NCBI GenBank assembly: GCA_003157575.1
Contig: PMKA01000156.1
Coordinates: 1-5,283 of the forward strand
DNA from: Opitutia bacterium
Lineage (GTDB): Bacteria > Verrucomicrobiota > Verrucomicrobiia > Opitutales > Opitutaceae
Reading direction: 5' to 3'
Length of the DNA stretch: 5,283 bases
Positions 1 through 4,694 of the stretch are shown piece after piece. The notes under the pieces were generated by a model that worked only from the letters and a program-made list of their open reading frames with translations, did no database searches and was not told the DNA's origin. A program made the position numbers and the translations under genes. Positions within the stretch are counted from its first letter, which is position 1, and every line of letters begins with the position of its first letter.

Positions 1-571
1 GCCACGATGGGGTCGGGCGCGGGCCGGCAGTCCAGCTCACCGCCGTGTGATGGGTCAATGCCTGCAAGAGGGGGCGCCAGCAGGGCGAGAGTTCGGTGAT
101 CCCGACGATCTCGACGGGGCCGAGGACCGCCTGGGCGTGACCGAGGCGCTGTGACGCGGCGGCGACCAGATCGGTCGGGCGCATCACGCCCGACGGCAGT
201 TGCATCAGGACTGCAGTCTCCAGGCGCGCGATGGAGTCCAGACGGGGATGCTCAGCGGCGCGCGCGGTAAGGTCGATGCCCGCTCGCCAAGCCTTGTGGA
301 GGGTATCCGCCGCGGCATTGACCATGCCGGGAAGTAGCTTGATCCCTTCCAGCTCTCCCAAGGGGGTGGTTGGCAGCACAGTCTGGATCGCCGTGCGCAA
401 GATCTCATCGTCGATGGGCCTGGCGAACCCGCCTGCGAGCCGAACCGTCAGTTGCTCGAATGACATGATCTGCAGGCCGTGGCGGCGGTAGCGCGCGGCG
501 TCGAGGCGAAGCTCGCGCAACGCCAAACGGCCATGGGCGACGATGGTCCGCCGGTTGGACATGGTGGTCAT
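1..571 (-). CDS. AddB-like PD-(D/E)XK nuclease/helicase subunit, N-terminal part (runs off left edge)
   Basis: An open frame without a stop runs from 571 to the left edge (190 codons). Residues seen: IVAHGRLALRELRLDAAR near the N-terminus, then GLQIMSFEQLTVRLAGGFAR, LLPGMVNAAADTLHKAWRAG, and near the edge GPVEIVGITELSPCWRPLLQ. From family memory this resembles the N-terminal inactive-helicase part of AddB/RecB-related proteins annotated as PD-(D/E)XK nuclease family, which partner a UvrD-type helicase in double-strand-end processing. The nuclease motif would lie beyond the window and cannot be checked. Three in-frame ATGs lie at 577, 571 and 562. GGGGAG (579-584) sits 7 nt from the ATG at 571 but only 1 nt from 577, so 571 is preferred. 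The gene is transcribed in the same direction as the ubiquitin-like operon but is separated from it by broken genes, so shared transcription is uncertain. Confidence 0.72.
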   Translation of the reverse strand, partial: MTTMSNRRTIVAHGRLALRELRLDAARYRRHGLQIMSFEQLTVRLAGGFARPIDDEILRTAIQTVLPTTPLGELEGIKLLPGMVNAAADTLHKAWRAGIDLTARAAEHPRLDSIARLETAVLMQLPSGVMRPTDLVAAASQRLGHAQAVLGPVEIVGITELSPCWRPLLQALTHHTAVSWTAGPRPTPSW

Positions 572-578
572 CGTCATT

Positions 579-584
579 CTCCCC
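579..584 (-). promoter_or_regulatory. Ribosome binding site GGGGAG that decides the AddB-like start
   Basis: On the minus strand GGGGAG lies 7 nt before the ATG at 571. It is too close (1 nt) to the upstream in-frame ATG at 577, so it favours the internal start. Confidence 0.6.
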
Positions 585-588
585 TGAG

Positions 589-705
589 TTACTTCTTGTT
601 CGGACGCTGGGTGAGCGCCGAGGATGCGGCAGATTTGGCGGCTGCGCTCGACTTTGGGTAGCGCAGCAGCTGGGAGGCGGCGGTCGCCGCCTTCTTGCTG
701 GTCAC
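589..705 (-). CDS. Small Ala/Ser/Lys-rich protein, 38 residues, possibly 5'-truncated
   Basis: A GTG-initiated frame encodes (V/M)TSKKAATAASQLLRYPKS followed by an Ala/Ser/Lys-rich half ending SALTQRPNKK and TAA. It ends 17 nt before the start of the AddB-like gene. The pattern of short helices rich in A, S and K recalls small alphaproteobacterial hypothetical proteins with TSKKAA..AS..L motifs (from memory). No function is known to me. In the same frame upstream there is no ATG before a TAG, only KHE preceding the GTG. The gene is therefore either this short, or the 3' end of a longer one cut at the junction with the remnant upstream. The GTG overlaps the TGA of the preceding broken frame (GTGA), and there is no strong ribosome binding site. 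Low certainty that it is translated. Confidence 0.4.
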   Translation of the reverse strand: MTSKKAATAASQLLRYPKSSAAAKSAASSALTQRPNKK

Positions 706-862
706 TTCATGCTTCGATGGGGTCGACCCCGCCTATCGCAGGGGCCGTCGTCATTCCTCATGTCCGCGTATTCGATCAGAATCTTCTTCGCAGCGACAGC
801 GAGATCGATGCGGGCGCAGTCGCGGCGTTGCCAAGGGGGTGAAAAGTCAGTGATGCGGACAT
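702..862 (-). pseudogene. Frameshifted N-terminal remnant, probably a metallo-beta-lactamase-fold protein
   Basis: An ATG at 862, preceded by GGAGA at 871-875 (8 nt spacing), opens with MSASLTFHPLGNA. After the GNA the first frame degenerates into ATAPASISLSLRRRF and stops at 776. The neighbouring frame continues with DCARIDLAVAAKKILIEYAD and then MRNDDGPCDRRG, ending at 702. Joined, this reads LTFHPLGNA-DCARIDLA..KKILIEYADMRNDD, which I recognise from memory as the start of a family of MBL-fold hydrolases (..FHPLGNADC..IDL..K.L.DYA.MR..). A 2-nt insertion (an extra GC in GCCGCGAC) accounts for the shift. The rest of the gene, including the metal-binding HxHxDH, is absent. It is therefore a fragment joined to other debris. 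A sequencing error could explain the shift but not the missing remainder. Confidence 0.5.
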
Positions 863-880
863 GCGTTCTGTCTCCAAGTA

Positions 881-1063
881 TCCAGCAGGGCGGGATGGTC
901 GATGTCGATAACCGCGGGCGTAATGGCGTCGCCAAAACCAATATAAACCTGGACCGCTATGCGCGCGCCAGCGATCGTTGCCGTCGTGCGGACACACACG
1001 TCCACCATATTCGACCTCCTCGCGGATCGGCGCCGCCGTCAACGCGGCGACATCTAACCCCAT
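881..1063 (-). pseudogene. Internal fragment of an AbiEii-type nucleotidyltransferase toxin gene, frameshifted
   Basis: Two overlapping minus-strand frames together spell a stretch of the AbiEii/AbiGii toxin family (type IV toxin-antitoxin nucleotidyltransferases). Frame one gives LDVAALTAAPIREEVEYGG (about 1054-1000). Frame two gives TATIAGARIAVQVYIGFGDA, then ITPAVIDIDHPALLD (about 985-881). Family members I recall read ..IREDQEYGG..V......ARI.VQVDIGFGDAVTP..E.I.YP.LLDLP.PRL.AYP. The switch of frame near 1000 fits an indel within CGTGTGTGTCC. The conserved Asp of QVDIG is Tyr here. Neither the N-terminal GG(T/S) motif nor the C-terminal half is present. No antitoxin partner is visible. The first frame begins ATG overlapping the WGR stop (TAATG), and the second has a fortuitous AGGAGG upstream of an ATG at 1008, but a 53-residue product is unlikely to be functional. 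Confidence 0.6.
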
Positions 1064-1335
1064 TAAAGCCTTGTAGGTTTATATCCCCGCCGGGCCTTCT
1101 GCCTTGCGAGGGTGGCAAGAGCATTGCGCGCTTCGCCAGCGCTCCTGAACATGTCGTGGCGCACGCGGCCGCCTCGGCCGATCCGGCCCCATTCGCGCAC
1201 AAGTTCCCATTCGCCGAAGAGCGTCGGTTCGACCGACATCGCGTAGAAGCGCCGCTTGTTTTTGGCGGGGTCAATACAACGCAAATGCAGCGCTTCCGGG
1301 GACATCTCAAGCTGCATCGCCGGCGCAACATTCAT
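1063..1335 (-). CDS. Stand-alone WGR-domain protein, last gene of the ubiquitin-like operon
   Basis: The protein has 90 residues and is almost entirely one WGR domain: LHLRCIDPAKNKRRFYAMSV (17-34+), the signature WELVREWGRIGRGGRVRHD (43-61), then a basic helix ending LARQKARRGYKPTRL. WGR domains occur in PARP-type proteins and as small single-domain proteins in rhizobia and relatives. In PARPs the domain contacts DNA ends, so nucleic-acid binding is a reasonable but unproven role here. It overlaps the E1 gene's 3' end by 29 nt in another frame, implying co-transcription and coupling. Start choices in frame are ATGs at 1401, 1347, 1335 and 1317. The ATG at 1335 has GGTGG 5 nt upstream. 1317 would give 84 residues with an ATG 11 nt ahead of the E1 stop's end. 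The domain is intact from any of them. Confidence 0.82.
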   Translation of the reverse strand: MNVAPAMQLEMSPEALHLRCIDPAKNKRRFYAMSVEPTLFGEWELVREWGRIGRGGRVRHDMFRSAGEARNALATLARQKARRGYKPTRL

Positions 1336-2689
1336 CGCGACCACCATGTTGGGCGCCTGTAGTCTTGTGATTGGAAGGTCGCCCCGCATGGCGGAAGCCA
1401 CGGGCTTCGATTGTCTCCCGCGGGCCGTGTCTCGGCGCCGCTCCCGATAGGCGCCGCACCTCGTTCACGGGGCACTTGCTGCCCGAAGCAATGGCAATAA
1501 GGCGCGCGACGGTGACGCAAGCGGCGACAGCGCTCACGTAGGGCGCCGCTACGTTCGCCCCCGCGATCTCGGCGGTCCCGCAGCGCCCGATCTCGGCCTG
1601 CAGGCGTTGATAGGCGTCACGTTGGAGCAGCGCCTCATCGACGGAAGCGTCCTGCAATCCCTCAAGGTGACGGACGATCAGGTGAGCCTCGTCAAACACC
1701 GTGACGCGGTATTTGTCGAAGTCCGCCGCGTTTCCGCCCAAGCCCGCGTCGACCACGCAGTCGAAGCCGACATCGGCCAGGGCGCGGCGCGCGTCGATCT
1801 TGTCGACACCCGAGAGCGCAACGCGCGGGTCGTCATCGTCAAGACGATCGCTGGCGAGAAGGCGGCGATCCATGCGCCGCACATCGAATCCTTTCGCCCG
1901 CGCCCAGCGTTCGCTTACCTTCGTCTTCAGCTCCCCGTAGGTCTCGTGCCGCACCAACACGGACGTCGCCCAATTCTCCTCGGACACTTTGTCCCGATCC
2001 TGAAGGACCAAGGAAACCTCCGCGGGATTGGCGTAAGGCAAGGCCGCAAGCGCCCAGAGGAAGGCCTGGCCCAGGTTCCCGAGCCCGACCACCCACAAGG
2101 CCCCAGGTAAGTAGGTGTCCGGGAAGCCGGGGGCTTCCTCGCCTTGATCAACCGGCCAGAGATCAACCTCCAACGGACAATCAAGGGCGCTTCCCCGCGC
2201 CAGCGCGAACGCGGCGCCGATCGCGAGCGCGCCGGCGGCGATACCCGTGAGCGGGTTGTGGCCGTCGTCCAATGGGGCCGCGCCTGGTTCGGCAATGCCG
2301 GCGCGCCAGCCCTGCCACCAAGCGGCGATACCCGAGATTTTTCCCGGGTCCTCGACGACGCCGATGAAGATTCGGTGTGACGGTAAGCAGTGCAAACGCG
2401 ACGCGCCCACCTGAGACGCCGCATCGGCGAGCGTGTCTGCCTTAAAGGGAAGCGCGGAATTGAAGCGCTGCCCGGTCGCGCCGGTCACGCACACGCCGCC
2501 GATGAAGGTGCGGGCGCCGACGGATACCGCAGTCAAAACCGCTGCATGCGCAGCGGGCGACGTGGCGTCCGGTCCGACGACGATTTCGAGGGTGAGGGCG
2601 CTCAGACGCGCTTGGGCTTCCTCGAACGAGATGCCTTCGTCGTCGACAAGGATTTTTGCGAGACGCGCGATGTGCCGGTCTAACGCCAT
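1307..2689 (-). CDS. E1-like ThiF-family adenylyltransferase, ubiquitin-like activating enzyme
   Basis: The product has 460 residues from the ATG at 2689. The C-terminal Rossmann domain begins PGALWVVGLGNLGQ, with the nucleotide-binding GLGNLGQ at 202-208. Next come VLQDRDKVSEENW (acidic D231/D233, N239), R247 and K255, matching the Asp/Asn/Arg/Lys pattern of E1/ThiF/MoeB adenylation sites. It should adenylate the C-terminal glycine of the modifier encoded at the operon's start. A single cysteine in RCGTAEIAG (C370) is a candidate thioester residue (inference). Residues 1-190 form a separate N-terminal domain with a hydrophobic helix (TGIAAGALAIGAAFALA, 148-164) that is more likely buried than membrane-spanning. 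The frame is open further upstream to 2743, but that overlaps the JAB gene by 64 nt. The ATG at 2689 has GGATGG 5 nt upstream and overlaps the JAB stop by 10 nt; 2698 is the alternative. The last ~45 residues look low-complexity and unconserved. Confidence 0.85.
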   Translation of the reverse strand: MALDRHIARLAKILVDDEGISFEEAQARLSALTLEIVVGPDATSPAAHAAVLTAVSVGARTFIGGVCVTGATGQRFNSALPFKADTLADAASQVGASRLHCLPSHRIFIGVVEDPGKISGIAAWWQGWRAGIAEPGAAPLDDGHNPLTGIAAGALAIGAAFALARGSALDCPLEVDLWPVDQGEEAPGFPDTYLPGALWVVGLGNLGQAFLWALAALPYANPAEVSLVLQDRDKVSEENWATSVLVRHETYGELKTKVSERWARAKGFDVRRMDRRLLASDRLDDDDPRVALSGVDKIDARRALADVGFDCVVDAGLGGNAADFDKYRVTVFDEAHLIVRHLEGLQDASVDEALLQRDAYQRLQAEIGRCGTAEIAGANVAAPYVSAVAACVTVARLIAIASGSKCPVNEVRRLSGAAPRHGPRETIEARGFRHAGRPSNHKTTGAQHGGRDECCAGDAA

Positions 2690-3201
2690 GGCCACCATCC
2701 GACGTGCAAGGCCGAGGGCCGCTCGAGGCTGCGGTCGCGCCATTGGCGCGCGCCCCGATACTCGAAGACCCCAATCGCGCCGGGCAACGTCGCTTTCGCA
2801 GCGAAGTCAGGGAGGATCATGGCGATATGCCCGATCTCGGCGATGATCGGATTGGCCTTGTCGGAGTCGCTTTGCTGGAAGCCGCCGGGATGAACATGGA
2901 CGTCGGCCACGACGGTTCGTCCCGTTGCGCGGCAATGGCTCCAGAGATCGCCGAGCCGCCGCCCATCGATTTCGACGATCCCGCTGCTCAAGGCGTCAGG
3001 ATCAATATCGTCGTAAAAGACGAATTCTTCGATCCGTCGCGTGGTGCCCTTCGTGCCGAGAAGGAACGCGCCACTCTCGCGATGCCCGCCCCCGCGCCGC
3101 CTGAGCTCCGCGACTCCGGCGCGCCAGACCGCCGCGTGGCACAGGATCTCAGGCCGCGGCCCGAAGACGATGCGCGCGAGCGTTGCTATGAAGGATGCCA
3201 T
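2680..3201 (-). CDS. JAB/JAMM (Mov34/MPN/PAD-1) metallopeptidase, predicted deconjugase
   Basis: This 173-residue protein carries a complete JAMM zinc site: E42 in HRESGAFLLG, then H102 and H104 in VVADVHVHPGG, and S111/D114 in QSDSDKAN, i.e. E-Xn-HxHP-X5-SxxD. JAMM peptidases cleave after the terminal Gly of ubiquitin-like proteins. In bacterial ubiquitin-like operons they are thought to mature the modifier or remove it from targets. The protein is cytoplasmic, with no signal peptide or membrane segment. The ATG at 3201 has GAGGA 5 nt upstream and gives a 53-nt overlap with the E2-like gene. No later ATG precedes the metal-binding residues except one beyond them, so this start is the only reasonable one. 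The stop lies inside the start region of the E1 gene. The gene order puts the peptidase between E2 and E1. Confidence 0.9.
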   Translation of the reverse strand: MASFIATLARIVFGPRPEILCHAAVWRAGVAELRRRGGGHRESGAFLLGTKGTTRRIEEFVFYDDIDPDALSSGIVEIDGRRLGDLWSHCRATGRTVVADVHVHPGGFQQSDSDKANPIIAEIGHIAMILPDFAAKATLPGAIGVFEYRGARQWRDRSLERPSALHVGWWPWR

Positions 3202-3622
3202 GGAGGTCCTCGAAGACGAATATCAGGCGCCGCTCGGGGCGCCATGCGAGTTCCGGGAAGTTGATCGCGTTGATGTGGGGGCCGGTTTTCCGCTCCCAAG
3301 GGCGATAGACGGTGTCGTCGCCCCACATTTGGAAGGTCTTCTCGATGCGGCCTCCCCCTTTGGGCCGAAGAGCGGGCGCCAGCGTCGCGTTGCGCGTTGA
3401 GTCCCAGATCTGGACCAGCGGCGCCTGCGCCGGAAAGCGCGATAGCTCGGCGCGGAAGCAGTATTCCGAGGCCCTTCCGTCCGGCTCCGTCGCAGAAATC
3501 GCGAACAGCAGGATAGGGAATTCGAAGGTGATGACGCGCCAACGACCAGCGTCGCAGCCGTTGAGAAAGCCTGCCTCCTCAAGATCGGCCGCGACGCGGG
3601 CGGCGCTCGGATCGGCGATCAC
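3149..3622 (-). CDS. E2/UBC-like fold protein of the ubiquitin-like operon, no canonical catalytic Cys evident
   Basis: The product has 157 residues from a GTG at 3622 that overlaps the stop of the modifier gene (GTGA), with GGCGG just upstream. An ATG at 3667 would overlap by 49 nt and add 15 residues with no homology I recognise. The layout fits a UBC fold: helix (5-18), strands RWRVITFEF (27-35) and ILLFAIS, then YCFRAELSRFPAQAPLVQIW (54-73; compare YP..PP.v.f of E2s), VYRPWERKTGPH (105-116), AWRPERRLIFVFEDLHGIL (126-144). In related bacterial E2-like proteins I recall a YxPCDR stretch followed by conserved His residues. Here the Cys position is Trp (YRPWER), while H116 and H141 remain. 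The only cysteines are C23 and C55. It could be a degenerate carrier, use C55, or belong to a metal-binding CEHH-type family. Its position between modifier and JAB supports a role in the pathway. Confidence 0.72.
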   Translation of the reverse strand: MIADPSAARVAADLEEAGFLNGCDAGRWRVITFEFPILLFAISATEPDGRASEYCFRAELSRFPAQAPLVQIWDSTRNATLAPALRPKGGGRIEKTFQMWGDDTVYRPWERKTGPHINAINFPELAWRPERRLIFVFEDLHGILHSNARAHRLRAAA

Positions 3623-4158
3623 GAGCGGCCGCCGTTGGAAATATGGCCGCGCACCAGCTCCAAACACACAGTGCGCTCGGCGTCGGCCACATGGCCGATA
3701 TGCTCGGCCCCGGGCAGCTCCTTCTTCTGTCCATGCCGGGTCAGCTCAAACTCGCTCGCCATGCTCAGGTCGATTTTGAACGTCGCAATCGCCCAAAGAA
3801 GAACCTCCTCGACCGTCGCGTGGCGCCTGAAGGTGCGCACCTGCTGGCCCGCCTGGTAGCCCACCGTCACCGTGACCTCGCCCGCGCGGTGCACGTGATG
3901 ACGGCGCCGGCACGGATAGTCATCCTCAATTAGGACGGCCGCGGTCAGGGGCTCGTCGTCCCCCTCGCGGATGAGGATCAGCTCCTCCATCCGGCAGCCG
4001 CGCTCGGCGGCCAGGACCTCCAGGATCACCGTCACGCGGCTGCCCGGCACCGCCCCGATAATCCGTTCCTCGTCCTCGCCGAATTTCACGGCGATGTTGA
4101 GCGTCGCCGGACGTGCCGCTGCGACGCCGTCCGCACTTTCCGCAATAGCCTGGGTCAT
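3619..4158 (-). CDS. Tandem ubiquitin-like (two beta-grasp domain) protein, predicted protein modifier
   Basis: This is the first gene of the operon (179 residues). Two successive beta-grasp-like units are visible: LNIAVKFGEDEERIIGAV (20-37) with helix RVTVILEVLAAERGC and strand MEELILIREG; and EVTVTVGYQAGQQVRTF (94-110) with helix ATVEEVLLWAIATFKID, strand FELTRHGQKKELPG and the final strand RTVCLELVRG (162-171). A His/Arg-rich linker RRRHHVHRAGE joins them. The tail HISNGGRS ends in Gly-Gly (176-177) plus two residues, so an E1 would need RS removed to reach GG, a job the JAB peptidase could do. The two-domain design resembles ISG15 and BilA-type modifiers; some relatives are annotated as multiubiquitin or DUF2604. 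Lysines are few (K25, K128, K145, K146). The ATG at 4158 has AAGGAG 6 nt upstream. Transcription is probably from the promoter at 4226-4254. Confidence 0.8.
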   Translation of the reverse strand: MTQAIAESADGVAAARPATLNIAVKFGEDEERIIGAVPGSRVTVILEVLAAERGCRMEELILIREGDDEPLTAAVLIEDDYPCRRRHHVHRAGEVTVTVGYQAGQQVRTFRRHATVEEVLLWAIATFKIDLSMASEFELTRHGQKKELPGAEHIGHVADAERTVCLELVRGHISNGGRS

Positions 4159-4164
4159 CTTAAA

Positions 4165-4170
4165 CTCCTT
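4165..4170 (-). promoter_or_regulatory. Strong ribosome binding site AAGGAG of the operon's first gene
   Basis: AAGGAG lies 6 nt before the ATG at 4158 on the minus strand. It is the best ribosome binding site in the window, in contrast to the coupled, weak sites of the downstream operon genes. Confidence 0.75.
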
Positions 4171-4185
4171 GGCGCGAGCCGCGCC
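4171..4185 (-). promoter_or_regulatory. Short GC hairpin in the 5' leader, abutting the ribosome binding site
   Basis: GGCGCG and CGCGCC form a perfect 6-bp stem around a 3-nt loop, directly upstream of AAGGAG in the predicted ~60-nt leader. It could influence ribosome access, but in such GC-rich DNA it may be chance. Confidence 0.3.
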
Positions 4186-4225
4186 GCTCGTCGGCGAAGA
4201 ACTACCCTCGTCGACCTTTGTTTAA

Positions 4226-4254
4226 AGTATGACAGCGGGCCGACTCTGTGTCAA
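4226..4254 (-). promoter_or_regulatory. Predicted sigma70 promoter of the ubiquitin-like operon
   Basis: On the minus strand a perfect -35 TTGACA (4249-4254) is followed after exactly 17 nt by CATACT (4226-4231, four of six matches to TATAAT). Transcription would start near 4219, leaving a leader of about 60 nt before the ATG at 4158. The surrounding DNA is AT-richer than the coding regions. Confidence 0.65.
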
Positions 4255-4273
4255 CATCAAGCACGCAAAGCGT

Positions 4274-4279
4274 TATAAG
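4274..4279 (+). promoter_or_regulatory. Possible -10 element for the XRE gene
   Basis: TATAAG matches five of six bases of the -10 consensus. No convincing -35 lies at 16-18 nt. If used, transcription would start near 4286, inside the inverted repeat at 4278-4302, which would suit autorepression. Tentative. Confidence 0.28.
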
Positions 4280-4302
4280 TGTTTGTGAGAAACACAAACG
4301 CT
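4278..4302. promoter_or_regulatory. Inverted repeat, candidate operator for the XRE regulator
   Basis: AGTGTTTGTG - AGAAA - CACAAACGCT: 10-bp arms with one mismatch around a 5-nt centre, with uninterrupted 7-bp inner arms GTTTGTG/CACAAAC. It lies in the divergent control region, 23 nt upstream of the -35 of the minus-strand promoter and about 36 nt before the XRE start. An HTH dimer bound here could repress its own gene and affect the ubiquitin-like operon. No second copy was noticed nearby. Confidence 0.55.
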
Positions 4303-4337
4303 GTCAGCTTGACGCACGCCGCGAATACGGCCAGTTT

Positions 4338-4694
4338 ATGGTAATGTCAGATATGGAGCTTTATCGCCGGCTGGGCCGGCAGGTGGCCAAGCGGCGCGGC
4401 GAGCTTGAGCTGACGCAGGGTGACGTCGCAGCAAAGATTGGGCTCTCCAGGGCCTCGCTGGCGAATCTCGAAAATGGTCGCCAGCGCATCATGGTGCACC
4501 AGCTCTTCGCGCTCGTGAACGCCTTGAAGCTCGAGTCGATCCTGGATCTCGTGCCCGCGACCTGGGAGGCGGCGGAGCCTTTGCATGAGATCAAGCTCGC
4601 CGGGGCGTCCTTGACCCCTCAACAACAATCGGGCGTCGAACGCCTCGTTGCGTCGGCCGTCGCGGAGGAGCTGGTGAGAAAGCGACCCAAATGA
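4338..4694 (+). CDS. XRE-family helix-turn-helix transcriptional regulator
   Basis: This is a 118-residue protein with a Cro/C1-type HTH over about residues 13-66: LGRQVAKRRGELELTQGDVA, AKIGLSRASLANLENGRQRI, MVHQLFALVNALKL. The C-terminal part (75-118) is a short predicted helix pair ending SAVAEELVRKRPK, perhaps for dimerisation or contact with the ImmA-like partner. The stop overlaps the next gene's ATG (ATGA), the usual arrangement of XRE-ImmA/IrrE pairs in which the peptidase destroys or inactivates the repressor. The frame is open back to a GTG at 4248, but that would run through the inverted repeat and the operon's promoter with a sequence lacking HTH similarity. The ATG at 4338 (or 4344, 4353) is preferred although no clear ribosome binding site precedes it. 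Likely autoregulated through 4278-4302. Confidence 0.85.
   Translation: MVMSDMELYRRLGRQVAKRRGELELTQGDVAAKIGLSRASLANLENGRQRIMVHQLFALVNALKLESILDLVPATWEAAEPLHEIKLAGASLTPQQQSGVERLVASAVAEELVRKRPK

Noticed and set aside
709..1362. Long plus-strand open frame of 217 codons
   Set aside because: It lies opposite the WGR gene and the AbiEii and MBL remnants, has Arg/Pro/His-rich composition typical of an antisense shadow in GC-rich DNA, and shows no recognisable domain.
1607..2110. Plus-strand open frame of 167 codons
   Set aside because: It is antisense to the E1-like adenylation domain, whose GLGNLGQ motif and catalytic residues make the minus strand clearly coding.
2198..2248. Hydrophobic helix in the E1-like protein as a membrane span
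   Set aside because: It is Ala/Gly-rich, isolated, and sits in a cytosolic enzyme family; a buried helix is more likely.
2656..3264. Plus-strand open frame of 202 codons
   Set aside because: It is antisense to the JAB gene with its complete JAMM motif, and has no homology I recognise.
3312..3779. Plus-strand open frame of 155 codons
   Set aside because: It is a shadow of the E2-like and modifier genes; its Ser/Arg-rich composition is typical of the wrong strand.
1063..4158. PRTRC plasmid-type gene cluster (which also has a ThiF-like protein)
   Set aside because: The other PRTRC proteins, including a ParB-like one, are not seen. The double beta-grasp modifier and E2-like protein fit a conjugation operon instead.
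4248..4337. GTG start adding 30 residues to the XRE protein
   Set aside because: The extension crosses the inverted repeat and the opposing promoter, has no ribosome binding site, and is not HTH-like; the ATG at 4338-4353 is more sensible.
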